Notes: generated from the sequence alone by a model not told the origin. Numbered from the stretch's first letter, positions 27,956 through 38,455 are shown. The stretch is DNA of 64,000 nucleotides from Bacteroidota bacterium (GCA_947447375.1 CANFJB010000008.1:1-64000), one strand, 5' to 3'. Translations and numbers: made by a program.

Positions 27956-28258
27956 ATGAGCGAGCAAGAAGGACAAATAAATATTGAATTAGACGAAAAT
28001 ACAGCGGAAGGAATTTATTCTAACCTAGCTATTATCAATCATTCGGCATCGGAATTTGTTTTAGATTTTGTGTGCATAATGCCGGGTGTGCCTAAAGCAA
28101 AAGTGAAGTCGAGAATAGTTTTGACTCCACAGCATGCTAAAAGACTAGTAAAAGCATTAGCAGAAAATGTACACCGATTTGAAGTCGCTCATGGTGAAAT
28201 AAAAGACACAGAGCAACCATCAATTCCGTTAAATTTTGGAACCGCTGGTCAAGCATAA
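27956..28258 (+). CDS. DUF3467 family protein
   Basis: The 100-residue protein matches DUF3467, a small family often found directly after rpoC in Bacteroidota. The pattern INIELDENTAEGIYSNLAIINHSASEFVLDF followed by MPGVPKAKVKSRIVLTPQHAKRLVKAL is typical. It has no signal peptide or membrane segment and is likely cytosolic. The conserved position next to rpoC suggests a link to transcription, but no function is known to me. A terminator lies on each side, so it may be made at a lower level than rpoC. Confidence 0.88.
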   Translation: MSEQEGQINIELDENTAEGIYSNLAIINHSASEFVLDFVCIMPGVPKAKVKSRIVLTPQHAKRLVKALAENVHRFEVAHGEIKDTEQPSIPLNFGTAGQA

Positions 28259-28262
28259 AATT

Positions 28263-28291
28263 AAAAGCCTCTTCATTACGAAGGGGCTTTT
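28263..28291 (+). terminator. Terminator after the DUF3467 gene
   Basis: AAAAGCCTCTTC and GAAGGGGCTTTT pair with one T-G wobble around ATTAC, followed by further T. Confidence 0.9.
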
Positions 28292-28446
28292 TTATTTCAA
28301 CCCCTACTTTTTTTACAATAGTTATTTAGTTATCGTATAAGGCATTTCTTCTTTGTTTTTAATTCTGAAGATTGAATAATTTTCAATGTAATATTTTTTT
28401 ACTTTCATAAAAATTCAACTTTTTAGAAAAAAAATAAAATTTAACA

Positions 28447-28476
28447 TTGTTTTTTTATTTTAATTAACTATTTTTA
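28447..28476 (+). promoter_or_regulatory. Possible promoter (TTG-N19-TATTTTTA) for the giant secreted protein
   Basis: TTG at 28447-28449 and TATTTTTA at 28469-28476 are 19 bases apart. The -7 box differs from TAnnTTTG at its last base. The rest of the 28292-28525 spacer is AT-rich with no gene or strong hairpin. Confidence 0.35.
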
Positions 28477-28525
28477 ACGCCTGATTAATGTTATAAATTT
28501 AATTTCCTAACCTATAATATCTATT

Positions 28526-31500
28526 ATGAATCAAAATTACAATTTTGTTCAGGGCTTGTTTTCCCAAGTAATGAACGGTAAAAATGAAAAATTAGAAACC
28601 AAAAAAAGCACTTCTTTTAAGGGCGTTTTGGTGTTATTTGTATTTGCACTTTTTGCAAATTTTTCTGCTCAAGGACAGACTTATTTTTCAGAGTCATTTG
28701 AAGGAGCTTGGTACCTTAACGGAAATGTTGCTACACCTGCAACTAATGCTGGACCAAATGCTCCTGGAGGGTGGGGTCAAAAAAGAATGACTGTTGATGT
28801 TGTTCCAGTTGCATGTGCAGGGGGAAGTCATGACTGGTCGCAATCTACCTGGAGCACAGGTACAACTTGGTTATCAAGTTCTTCTTATCCAACTGGTTGT
28901 TCTCCATATGGTGGACCTCCAACTGCTCCTCCCGATGGAACAAAAGCGTTGTGGTTTTATGATGGAAATACCTCAGGAACAGTAACTAGAATTGTATATT
29001 CTCCTGCTATTGATTTGTCTGCTTCAATTTCTCCTGTATTTTCATGTTCATTCAGTTATGCTGCCAATTCAACATCAGTTACGGTAGTTGGTTCACTTGA
29101 TGGTGGGGTAACATGGACTAGTTTTGGAGCATTAGGCGCTACTACTTCGGGTGCTTGGGCTTCAAGAACAGTTGCAATACCTGCATCGTTTAGAGTTGCT
29201 AATGCAAGAATTGGTCTGCAAATGGTTTCTACCTATGGAAGTTATGATGTGTTTGTAGATAATGTTCAAATTAGAGAAGGTATTACAGCTTCGGCTACAG
29301 CCGTTGGTGGTTTATGGAGTAGTCCTGCAACATGGGTTGGCGGATTAGTTCCTGACGGGCAAGCTACTATTCCAGCTGGTTCAATAGTAACTGTTGATCA
29401 GGTCGTATCTGTTTCATCTTTAAATATTTCAGGAACCCTACAATGGAATGGTACAGCAAATGCGGTTTCAGTTGGTGGAAATTTAACAATAAATTCAGGA
29501 GGTAAATATTTAGCCTATACTACTGCATCTGCAGGAACAACCACAAATATAGGAGGTAATTTTCAAAATAATGGATATGCTAATTTGGCTCTAGGTACTT
29601 TAAATTTTAATGGAACAGGTTCTACTTTAAGTGGAACAGGTGTTTTTGAAGGTGATGGTACTAGAGGAATCATTAGAGCTTTAACTTTTTCTAATTTAGG
29701 AAGTAACTCTGTTACAACTTCTCAAAATTTAACTGTAAGTTCAGGGTTTGCAATCACGGCGGGTTCTTTAAATACCAATGGTAAATTAAGAATCGATAAT
29801 ACTGCTCAAATATACGGACAACCGCTAAACTTACAAGTGGCAAGTGTAGCTGTAACTGCGATGGGTTCACTTTATACTGTAGCTCCAGTTGTTTTTGGTG
29901 CAGCAGTAACTCAATGGAGTAGTATTACAGGAGTATTAAATACTTTATATGTTTCAGGAAATAATGTATATCGTTGTACAACTGCTGCAAATATCGGAGC
30001 AATTGCACCAACTCATACTTCTGGAATAACGGATAACTTATTATGGATTGGAACAACAGGTACTTTAGGAAATCCTTTCTTAGGTGCTGTTGCCCATGTG
30101 GCAGGAACTCAATATTTTTATGGAAATAATTTATATACTTGTATTGTAGCGGGAACTCCTTCTGCAACTGCTCCTCCAGTTCATACTACAGGTGCTGTTG
30201 TTAGTGGAACTGCAACATTCTTATATGTGGGAACAGTTGCTAAAGTTTCTGTTAATTTTGACTCAGTTACAGGTACTGTAAGAAGTTTAAATTTAACTCA
30301 AGCTGGTTCTGGGTATGTTTCAGCCCCTGCAACTTCATTTAGTGTAGGTGTATTAGCTGGTACTGGTTCAGGTGCTGCTGCAACAGCAGTTTATTTTCAA
30401 CAAATAGCTGGACCTGCAAATACTTTAACTCAAAAAAGTGGTGCTGCTTCAATTACTGGCGGTTTAACAATTAATAGTGATCAAGGGGCAAGTGTTGCCT
30501 CTACTGATGTTCAAGCTTCATCAGGAGTAGGTAATATTTCTACAACAAATGGTGGGGTTAACTATACAGTAGCTCCATTAGTAGGTTTTGCTGGACCTCC
30601 TACATTAAACTTAGTTACTAATCCAGGTTCAGGCTATACAGTAGCTCCAACAGTTGTTGTAACTGGAGGAACTTTGGTTTCTGGAACTGCTTTGGCAACA
30701 ACTAACTTTACTATAACAATGAATCAAGGTAAAGTGGTTTCAGTTTATTTAAATACTGCAACTACTGCAACTTATTCTGTGCCTCCAACATTAACTTTTT
30801 CAACTGGAAATGCTACTTTAGCATTCCCAGCAGGTTGTTGGCCTGCTGCGACTGCTAATTTAGGCAGCAATGGACAAATTACTAGTTTTACAATGACTAA
30901 TGCTGGTTTTGGTTATGCTGCTGCTCCTACTGTTGGTGTTGGTACTACAACCGCAACTACAGCTGGTGGTACTTTTACTACTGTTGCAACAGCTCCTACA
31001 GCTCGTATAGCTTTATATAACTTAACTTTAAACTGGTTTGCTCCAGCAGTGGCTGCAGTTGTATCTATTGATGATGTAACAATTCCTGCTAACAGAAAAA
31101 TGAACAATTTATCATTAGCTGGTTCTGGTATGGGATTAAATTTATCTAATAATTTAGTACTTTTTGGTACTGCACCTTTAACATTAACTTCTAGTGCCAA
31201 TGCACCTGGAAACGTTTTGAATTTAGGAGGTTATAATTTATTATTCACATGGAATGGATATGCTGGAACTACTTCAACTTATGGAACTTCTAGTACTTAT
31301 ATCAAAAACGGTTCTATGACATTAACTGGTAGAGGTGGTGGAACAACTGGTTCTACTTTTAATTACCCATTTAGTGGAACTGTAACAGTTTTTACTGGAG
31401 GAAATACTTCTACTGCAGTTACAGCAGGTACCGATGCTTTGACTGTTAAAGTTACAGAAGTAGGTGCTCCGGGTAACTCAGTTGCTGGTGGTACAGGTAT

Positions 31501-34500
31501 TGCTTTAGGAAACCGTGCTTTTAAAATTGATACAGCTTCTACTTTAGGTAGTGCTACCTCTTCATCTACTTTATTTGGTGGAACCCTACCAACAGTAAGA
31601 TTAAATTACAATGATCAAGACGGATTAACAATTACTCAACCTCAAACATACGTTCTAGAAGCTTCTTCTCTTAATGGCGCATGGAATGTTCGAAGTCTTG
31701 CTTTTGGTACCACCGGTCCTTTAGCTGCTACGGGTGGTCTAACAACTGGGGCTATTGCTCCTATTGCAGCGGTACTTAATAGTGGTAGCTTTTACGCATG
31801 GGGAACTGGTGCTCCAACAATTGCGGGTGTAATACCTACAACTCTTTGTGCTAACTCAGGCGCTTTCTCTATTACAGGTACCAACTTTTCAGGAGTTACT
31901 GCTGTAAAAATAGGTGGTACTGCAGTATTGTCTTTCACTGTTGTAAATGATACTACAATAACTGGTTTTGCTGGACCTGGTACAACTGGAAATATCTCAG
32001 TAACTAAAAATGGTTTAATTGTTACAGGAATTGAAAATATTACTGTATCTCCCTCTCCAAATGCTCCAACTGTTTCTGCTTCTGCTGTAAGTATCAACTT
32101 AGGTGGAACTGTTACCGTAACTGCAACAGGTGGTTCAGGTGTTTTTAGATGGTATGATAATGCCAATGCAGGTACTTTATTATATACTGGTGCTACTTTT
32201 AGTGCGCCTATTTGTTCAGGAAATCTTTGGGTTACTGAATACAATGGATCTTGTGAAGGTTTAAGAACAATGGTTACAGTTACAATTGCCCCAACAGCCA
32301 TAGTGTCTTCTGCAACTTCATTTTGTGGTGCTGGTAGTCCAGTAACTTTAACTGCTTCACCAGCCGATGCTACAATTACTTATACTTGGACTTCTTTAAC
32401 TGCTCCGGCAACTGTTGCTCCTGCAACTGGGGGAAGTTCAGTAACTTCTTCATTAAGCCAAACTTCAGATTTCAGATTAACAGCTACTAAAGGTACTTGT
32501 ACGGCTGTATCCAATATATCTATTGGGGTTTACCCATTACCTTCTGCAACAGTTACTACTACCGCTCAAGGGGTATGTCCTGGTACAGGAGCTACAATTG
32601 GTTCTGGATTAGTAGCTGGAAACTTTGCAGTTTCTTCTATTCCTTATGTAGAATTTATTGCTCCAGCAAATGCTGTAGTAGTTTGTACTAATGGTGTTCC
32701 TAACGTTCCACTTACAGGAGGTTCTCTTGATGATGGTGGTTGGTCTGGAATTCCAATTGGATTTAATTTCAATTTCTTTGGAAATAGTTTCAGTACTATT
32801 TCTGCTGGTACTAATGGATTATTGATGTTTGGTACTCCAACAGGTTATGGAACTGCCGCGGGTCAATTGGGACAATTTAGTTTCACGACAACTCCAGCAG
32901 TTTTCCCTAATGCATCAAATCCAGGAAATGTAATTGCATTGATGGCTGCCGATCAATACTTTGGTAGTGGTACTGCAGGTTCATCTTCAAGTACTTTGAC
33001 TTATTGGACTCAAGGTTATGCTCCAAATAGAATTTTTGTAATTGAATATAGTAAAGTCGATCCTTGTTGTTCTGATAACGTATTAGGATTTACTGCCCAA
33101 GCTCGTTTATATGAAACACTTGGAACTGTAGATATTGCAGTTGTTTCTAAAACAGCTACAAACTCTCCAACTGTTGGACTTCAGGACGCTACTAAAACAA
33201 TTGGTGCAGTTGCTCCAGGTAGACAAGCGTTCTCCGGAACAGTAACAACCCCTGAGACTTGGCGTTTTGCACCACCTTCAAATTACAATACAACTTGGTA
33301 TACAAACGGTGTTCCAATGCCTTCAGTTACTGCAAACCCATCAGCTACTCCTCCTGTAGTAGGATATACTAACCCAGGAACTAACGTGTTTAGTATTCCT
33401 GTGGCTCCTTCTGCTACTACTACTTATTCAATATCATATACTAACCAAACAACGGGTTGTTCTAATGCTGCGGGTTCTGCCCAAGTATTGATGGCTGTTC
33501 TTGGAAATACAATTCCTGCTGGTTTAACTACTAATGCTAGTGCAACTACAATTTGTACTGGTCAAACAGTTAACTTTAGCACAAGCTTTACAGGAATTAC
33601 TGATGGTATGGTTTTCCAATGGCAAAATTCAACTGATGGTGGAACAACATGGACCGATATCACTTCAGCTACTGCTTTAACCTATTCAACTATTCCTACA
33701 GCTCCATCTAAATACCGTTGTAAATTAGTGGCGTGTAACGGAGTTCCTGGATACACAAGTCCAGCTACTATAGGGTTTTCTAATTCTATCGTTTCTACAA
33801 CTCCAGGTTTACGTTGTGGAACTGGAACTGCAACAGCTGGTGCAACTGGATCTGCAGGTACTACAATTAAATGGTACGCTAATGCTTCAGGAGGTTCAGC
33901 TTTAGGAACAGGAACTACATTTACATCACCTTCAATTACTGCTACTACTACTTACTATGCAGGAGCTGAAACTTATGTTGCAGGTGCTTTACCAGTAGGA
34001 GCAGGAGGAACTAACTCTTCATCTTCTGGTCAATCTTTCTTACCAGGTTTCTGGGGAGGTTCTAAAACGCAATACATTATTAAAGCAGACGAATTGTTGG
34101 CTGCAGGTATTGGCGCTGGAAATATTACTAGCTTAGGTTTTGAGCCTACAGATTCTGGTCAAACCTACCAAGGATTTTCGGTATCACTTGCTCCTGTAAC
34201 CGCTAGTGTAATGACTACTGCATTTGTTAATACAGGTTTAACTCAGGTATATACAGGTACACTTGCAGATAATGGATTTATTCCGGTAGCAAATACAGTA
34301 AACAATTTAACTTTTGGAACTGGAACTGGCTCTGCTTCTACTTTCAATTGGGATGGTAGTTCAAATATCTTAATTTCAATCGCAAGAACATCTGTTCCTG
34401 CAGCTACAACTTCAGTTGGTACAACTATGAAAGTAGATAATGTTAACTTTAATTCAACTGCTTATTATTTAGCAGATAGTTTAGATCCTGCTACAATGTT

Positions 34501-36583
34501 AGCTGCTACAACTGGAACAGTTACAACCTACAGACCAAGATTTACTATAAATGGTCAAGTAGTTTGTTCTTCTCCGAGAGTACCTGTAGTGGTTACAGTT
34601 ACTACTCCACCTTCAATTACTTTAAGCGGAAACCCTGCTACAATTTGTGCGGAATCTAATTCTACTGCTGTAACAGTAACTGCTGGTGGTTCAAATTATA
34701 ATAGTTATGTATGGTCTCCAACTACTGTGACTGGAAATTTAGCAAATGGTTGGGTATTTAATCCTTTAACAACTACTACCTACACATTGGCTGCTTCTCA
34801 AACAACTGGAGCAACTCCATGTGCTACAACAGCAAATATTACAGTTTCTGTTAATCCTACTCCAAGCGTGTTGGCAATATCTCCGTCTCCAGTTTCAACT
34901 TGTGCTAATGCTATTTTACCATTAGTTTCAACAGGAGGAACATTAGACAACATGACTTTGTTATCTCAAAACTTCAATGGGGCTAATAACTGGACAACTG
35001 TAAATAACTCGACTGGTGGAACTCCATCTTTAGCAGATTGGACAATGCAACCTAATGGATATGTTTATAGTTTTTATGGTCCATTTGTTTCCAATGATAG
35101 TTCTCAGTTCTATATGTCTAATAGTGATGCTCAAGGTTCAGGAGGATCAACAAATACTGAATTGAAATCTCCTGTATTTAGTACTGTTGGTTACTCTAGT
35201 GCAAATCTTAGCTTCTATCACTATTTATATTTAACAAATAATTCAACTGTTGATTATACTTTAGATGGTGGTACTACATGGGTAACATTACAAACATACA
35301 CTGGAACTCAAGGAGCAGTTGCTGCTTTTGTAAATGCTATCTTGCCTCTACCTGCAGCAGCTTTAAATCAACCGTCTGTTCAGTTAAGATTTAAATATAC
35401 TGCTTCTTGGGGTTGGTTCTGGGCAATTGATAACGTATCTATTACAGGTACTCAAGTTGCACCAATGGTTTGGTCTCCAACTACTAACTTATATTCTGAT
35501 GCTGCTGCTACAACTCCATATACTGGACAAAACGTATCAACAGTTTACTTTAAAACTAATGCTGCATCCGCTGCTGTTACTTATACAGCAACAGCAACTT
35601 CCCCTCTAGGTTGTGCTAGAGTTGCAACTGTTCCTGTAACTGTTTATCAAACAGCTGCACCAACAGGATTACAATTCTATCAATTCTGTCCTACAGGCGG
35701 TGCTACAGTTACAAGTATGACTTCAGTTATTACTGGAACTAACGTTAAATGGTATTCTACTTCAACAGGTGGAACTGCATTGGCTCCAACTACACCATTA
35801 ACTCAAGGTTATTTCTGGGCATCTCAAACATTAAATGGTTGTGAAAGTCCAACTAGATTCTTAGTGTTTGCAATTTCTAATGCAACAGTAGCTCCTTCTA
35901 GTAGCCCATCACAACAATTCTGTAATACTGCTACAGTTGCTAATTTAACTGCAAACGGAACTGCAATTCAATGGTATTCTGCTGCAACTGGTGGTACTGC
36001 TTTAAATTCAACTACTGCTTTAGCTTCAGGAACTTACTATGTTTCTCAAACTTCAGGTGGTTGTGAAAGTCCAAGAACAGCTGTATCTGTAACCGTAAAT
36101 GTAGTTCCAGCTCCAACAGGTGCTGCAACACAATCTTTATCATCTTTATTAACTTTGGGTGATATCGCAGTAACAGGTTCTAATATTGTATGGTATGCTT
36201 CTGCTGCAAATGCTGCTTCAGGAACAAATCCACTTCCATCAACTCAATTGTTAGCTAATACTACTTATTATGCTACTCAAACAATTAATGGTTGTAGAAG
36301 TGCTGCTAGCTTAGCAGTAACAATTACTACATTGGCAAATCAAGATTTTGATATGACTCAGTTTACATACTATCCAAACCCTGTGATCGACTTGTTGAAT
36401 ATTACTTATTCTCAAGACATGACAAGTGTGAAAGTATATAACATGGTTGGTCAACAATTAATGAGCAAACAAGTTAATTCTAACACTGTTCAAATTGATA
36501 TGTCTAGATATGCTAATGGTGCTTACTTTATTCAAGTAACTACTGAAAATGCAATGAAAACAGTTAGAGTAATTAAGAAATAA
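28526..36583 (+). CDS. Giant secreted T9SS cargo protein with Ig-like repeats
   Basis: The 2685-residue product has a long N-region and a hydrophobic signal core at about 33-46 with likely cleavage after AQG at 50. A galactose-binding or MAM-like region (SESFEG to VDNVQIREG, about 55-255) follows. Two related Y-rich units lie at about 458-508 and 519-569, four GxGYxxAP-type repeats at about 593-800, and an IPT/TIG-like domain at about 1092-1175. Then come several Ig-like units with IKWYANASGGSAL-type segments and another carbohydrate-binding-like region near 2130-2300. The last ~75 residues (FTYYPNPVIDLLNITY to TVRVIKK) are a T9SS type A sorting domain, so it is exported by T9SS and attached to the surface or released. 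No enzyme domain is recognised. Adhesion is the best guess. Composition is rich in Thr, Ala, Ser and Gly and poor in charge. Confidence 0.88.
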   Translation: MNQNYNFVQGLFSQVMNGKNEKLETKKSTSFKGVLVLFVFALFANFSAQGQTYFSESFEGAWYLNGNVATPATNAGPNAPGGWGQKRMTVDVVPVACAGGSHDWSQSTWSTGTTWLSSSSYPTGCSPYGGPPTAPPDGTKALWFYDGNTSGTVTRIVYSPAIDLSASISPVFSCSFSYAANSTSVTVVGSLDGGVTWTSFGALGATTSGAWASRTVAIPASFRVANARIGLQMVSTYGSYDVFVDNVQIREGITASATAVGGLWSSPATWVGGLVPDGQATIPAGSIVTVDQVVSVSSLNISGTLQWNGTANAVSVGGNLTINSGGKYLAYTTASAGTTTNIGGNFQNNGYANLALGTLNFNGTGSTLSGTGVFEGDGTRGIIRALTFSNLGSNSVTTSQNLTVSSGFAITAGSLNTNGKLRIDNTAQIYGQPLNLQVASVAVTAMGSLYTVAPVVFGAAVTQWSSITGVLNTLYVSGNNVYRCTTAANIGAIAPTHTSGITDNLLWIGTTGTLGNPFLGAVAHVAGTQYFYGNNLYTCIVAGTPSATAPPVHTTGAVVSGTATFLYVGTVAKVSVNFDSVTGTVRSLNLTQAGSGYVSAPATSFSVGVLAGTGSGAAATAVYFQQIAGPANTLTQKSGAASITGGLTINSDQGASVASTDVQASSGVGNISTTNGGVNYTVAPLVGFAGPPTLNLVTNPGSGYTVAPTVVVTGGTLVSGTALATTNFTITMNQGKVVSVYLNTATTATYSVPPTLTFSTGNATLAFPAGCWPAATANLGSNGQITSFTMTNAGFGYAAAPTVGVGTTTATTAGGTFTTVATAPTARIALYNLTLNWFAPAVAAVVSIDDVTIPANRKMNNLSLAGSGMGLNLSNNLVLFGTAPLTLTSSANAPGNVLNLGGYNLLFTWNGYAGTTSTYGTSSTYIKNGSMTLTGRGGGTTGSTFNYPFSGTVTVFTGGNTSTAVTAGTDALTVKVTEVGAPGNSVAGGTGIALGNRAFKIDTASTLGSATSSSTLFGGTLPTVRLNYNDQDGLTITQPQTYVLEASSLNGAWNVRSLAFGTTGPLAATGGLTTGAIAPIAAVLNSGSFYAWGTGAPTIAGVIPTTLCANSGAFSITGTNFSGVTAVKIGGTAVLSFTVVNDTTITGFAGPGTTGNISVTKNGLIVTGIENITVSPSPNAPTVSASAVSINLGGTVTVTATGGSGVFRWYDNANAGTLLYTGATFSAPICSGNLWVTEYNGSCEGLRTMVTVTIAPTAIVSSATSFCGAGSPVTLTASPADATITYTWTSLTAPATVAPATGGSSVTSSLSQTSDFRLTATKGTCTAVSNISIGVYPLPSATVTTTAQGVCPGTGATIGSGLVAGNFAVSSIPYVEFIAPANAVVVCTNGVPNVPLTGGSLDDGGWSGIPIGFNFNFFGNSFSTISAGTNGLLMFGTPTGYGTAAGQLGQFSFTTTPAVFPNASNPGNVIALMAADQYFGSGTAGSSSSTLTYWTQGYAPNRIFVIEYSKVDPCCSDNVLGFTAQARLYETLGTVDIAVVSKTATNSPTVGLQDATKTIGAVAPGRQAFSGTVTTPETWRFAPPSNYNTTWYTNGVPMPSVTANPSATPPVVGYTNPGTNVFSIPVAPSATTTYSISYTNQTTGCSNAAGSAQVLMAVLGNTIPAGLTTNASATTICTGQTVNFSTSFTGITDGMVFQWQNSTDGGTTWTDITSATALTYSTIPTAPSKYRCKLVACNGVPGYTSPATIGFSNSIVSTTPGLRCGTGTATAGATGSAGTTIKWYANASGGSALGTGTTFTSPSITATTTYYAGAETYVAGALPVGAGGTNSSSSGQSFLPGFWGGSKTQYIIKADELLAAGIGAGNITSLGFEPTDSGQTYQGFSVSLAPVTASVMTTAFVNTGLTQVYTGTLADNGFIPVANTVNNLTFGTGTGSASTFNWDGSSNILISIARTSVPAATTSVGTTMKVDNVNFNSTAYYLADSLDPATMLAATTGTVTTYRPRFTINGQVVCSSPRVPVVVTVTTPPSITLSGNPATICAESNSTAVTVTAGGSNYNSYVWSPTTVTGNLANGWVFNPLTTTTYTLAASQTTGATPCATTANITVSVNPTPSVLAISPSPVSTCANAILPLVSTGGTLDNMTLLSQNFNGANNWTTVNNSTGGTPSLADWTMQPNGYVYSFYGPFVSNDSSQFYMSNSDAQGSGGSTNTELKSPVFSTVGYSSANLSFYHYLYLTNNSTVDYTLDGGTTWVTLQTYTGTQGAVAAFVNAILPLPAAALNQPSVQLRFKYTASWGWFWAIDNVSITGTQVAPMVWSPTTNLYSDAAATTPYTGQNVSTVYFKTNAASAAVTYTATATSPLGCARVATVPVTVYQTAAPTGLQFYQFCPTGGATVTSMTSVITGTNVKWYSTSTGGTALAPTTPLTQGYFWASQTLNGCESPTRFLVFAISNATVAPSSSPSQQFCNTATVANLTANGTAIQWYSAATGGTALNSTTALASGTYYVSQTSGGCESPRTAVSVTVNVVPAPTGAATQSLSSLLTLGDIAVTGSNIVWYASAANAASGTNPLPSTQLLANTTYYATQTINGCRSAASLAVTITTLANQDFDMTQFTYYPNPVIDLLNITYSQDMTSVKVYNMVGQQLMSKQVNSNTVQIDMSRYANGAYFIQVTTENAMKTVRVIKK

Positions 36584-36600
36584 TTCTAACACTTAATACT

Positions 36601-36634
36601 AAAAAACCCATTCACATTGTGAATGGGTTTTTTT
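36601..36634. terminator. Bidirectional terminator between the giant gene and prfC
   Basis: AAAAAACCCATTCAC (36601-36615) and GTGAATGGGTTTTTT (36619-36633) are perfect inverted copies with T runs on both strands. It serves both convergent genes. Confidence 0.93.
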
Positions 36635-36655
36635 ATTTATAAAAATTAAATTTTT

Positions 36656-38245
36656 TTATTCAAATTCAGAAGTGAAAAATAACTGAACGTTTGGATATTT
36701 ACTCTGAGTCATTTGAATGGTGAAATCAGAATCAGCTAGAAATACCAATTGGTTGTATTTATCATGCGCTAAGAATTTTTGTTTGATACGTCTAAATTCT
36801 TTAAATTCTTCGCTTTTAGGATCATTGGGTTTAACCCAACACGCTTTGTGAACAGGGAAATTTTCATACGTACATTTGGCGCCATATTCATGCTCTAAAC
36901 GGTATTGAATTACTTCATATTGTAAGGCACCTACAGTTCCAATAATTTTTCTATTATTCATTTCAAGGGTAAACAACTGCGCAACTCCTTCATCCATTAA
37001 TTGGTCAATTCCTTTGTCCAATTGTTTCGCCTTCATCGGATCGGCATTATTGATATACCTAAAATGTTCCGGTGAGAAACTAGGAATTCCTTTAAAACTC
37101 ATTGCTTCTCCTTCTGTTAAAGTATCACCAATTTTAAAGTTACCGGTGTCATGCAATCCAACAATATCTCCAGGGTAAGAAATATCAACAATTTCTTTTT
37201 TCTCTGCAAAAAAGGCATTTGGACTTGAAAATTTTAAATTCTTCTTTTGTCGAACATGGAAATACGGTTTGTTTCTTTCAAATGTACCAGAAACAATTTT
37301 GATAAAGGCCAATCTATCACGGTGTTTAGGATCCATATTGGCATGAATTTTAAATACAAATCCCGTCATTTTTTCTTCTTTTGGATCTACTAATCTAGTT
37401 TCAGAATCCTTTGGTCTTGGTGACGGAGCAATTTCTACAAAACAATCTAACAATTCTCGAACACCAAAATTGTTCAATGCCGAACCGAAAAATACAGGTT
37501 GTAGTTTCCCGCTCAAATAATCCTCACGATTAAATTTTGGATAAACTTCATCAATTAATTCTAATTCTTCTCGAAGTCGATCAGCAGGTTTTTGACCTAT
37601 AATTTTTTCTAATTCAGGATTGGTAACATCTGAAAATGCAATTGTTTCTTCGATATTTTTCCTACTGTCACCACTAAAAAGATTGATGTTTTGTTCCCAA
37701 AGATTATAAATTCCTTGAAAATCATATCCCATTCCAATTGGAAAACTTAAAGGAGTAACTGACAAACCCAATTTTTTCTCTACTTCATCCATCAAGTCGA
37801 AGGCGTCTTTTCCTTCTCTATCCAATTTATTGATAAATACAATAATTGGGATATTACGCATTCTACACACAGAAACTAATTTCTCTGTTTGCTCTTCAAC
37901 CCCTTTTGCAACGTCTATAACCACAATAACGCTATCTACAGCAGTTAATGTTCTAAAAGTATCTTCAGCAAAATCCTTGTGACCGGGAGTGTCAAGAATA
38001 TTAATTTTCTTGTCACTATAATTAAATGCCAATACAGAGGTAGAAACCGAAATCCCTCTTTGACGTTCAATTTCCATAAAGTCGGATGTTGCTCCTTTCT
38101 TTATTTTATTGTTTTTTACGGCACCAGCTTCCTGAATTGCACCTCCAAAAAGCAATAATTTTTCTGTTAAAGTCGTTTTACCAGCATCAGGGTGCGATAT
38201 AATACCGAAAGTTCTTCGTCTTTCTATTTCTTTTAAAAAGCTCAT
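36656..38245 (-). CDS. prfC: Peptide chain release factor 3
   Basis: The 529-residue translational GTPase matches RF3 in length and sequence. The G1 loop is GIISHPDAGKTTLTEKLLL, switch I holds ATSDFMEIERQRGISV, and DTPGHKDF and NKLDRE complete the G domain. RF3 removes RF1 and RF2 from the ribosome after termination. The gene stands alone on the minus strand, ends at the shared terminator at 36601, and its upstream region (38246-38455) also carries the promoter of the divergent isomerase gene. The start at 38245 gives MSFLKEIERRRTFGIISHPD, the usual RF3 N-terminus. Confidence 0.97.
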   Translation of the reverse strand: MSFLKEIERRRTFGIISHPDAGKTTLTEKLLLFGGAIQEAGAVKNNKIKKGATSDFMEIERQRGISVSTSVLAFNYSDKKINILDTPGHKDFAEDTFRTLTAVDSVIVVIDVAKGVEEQTEKLVSVCRMRNIPIIVFINKLDREGKDAFDLMDEVEKKLGLSVTPLSFPIGMGYDFQGIYNLWEQNINLFSGDSRKNIEETIAFSDVTNPELEKIIGQKPADRLREELELIDEVYPKFNREDYLSGKLQPVFFGSALNNFGVRELLDCFVEIAPSPRPKDSETRLVDPKEEKMTGFVFKIHANMDPKHRDRLAFIKIVSGTFERNKPYFHVRQKKNLKFSSPNAFFAEKKEIVDISYPGDIVGLHDTGNFKIGDTLTEGEAMSFKGIPSFSPEHFRYINNADPMKAKQLDKGIDQLMDEGVAQLFTLEMNNRKIIGTVGALQYEVIQYRLEHEYGAKCTYENFPVHKACWVKPNDPKSEEFKEFRRIKQKFLAHDKYNQLVFLADSDFTIQMTQSKYPNVQLFFTSEFE

Positions 38246-38366
38246 AAGTTTTGTAAATGGATTGCAAAAATACTATTTATTCAACAAATATATCTATAAG
38301 ACTGTAAAGACTATTTTAATATTGAGTTTTATGTTAATAAATTTATGTTAATAGTACCCGCGATAG

Positions 38367-38396
38367 TTGTATAATGTAATTGAATTGTTATTTTTG
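38367..38396 (+). promoter_or_regulatory. Promoter (TTG-N19-TATTTTTG) for the parvulin pair
   Basis: TTG at 38367-38369 and TATTTTTG at 38389-38396 are separated by 19 bases, a full consensus. The ATG lies at 38456, leaving a leader of about 50 bases. Confidence 0.55.
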
Positions 38397-38455
38397 TGAG
38401 TTACAATTTGTATCTAGTGACAGCTAGTAATATATTAAGCTTAAAATTATTTTAA

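Noticed and set aside
31792-32301. 169-codon open frame on the minus strand inside the giant secreted protein gene
   Set aside because: It is a shadow of a Thr/Ala/Gly-rich coding sequence with few stops on the opposite strand; its product is a low-complexity Val/Pro/Thr run with no family match or leader.
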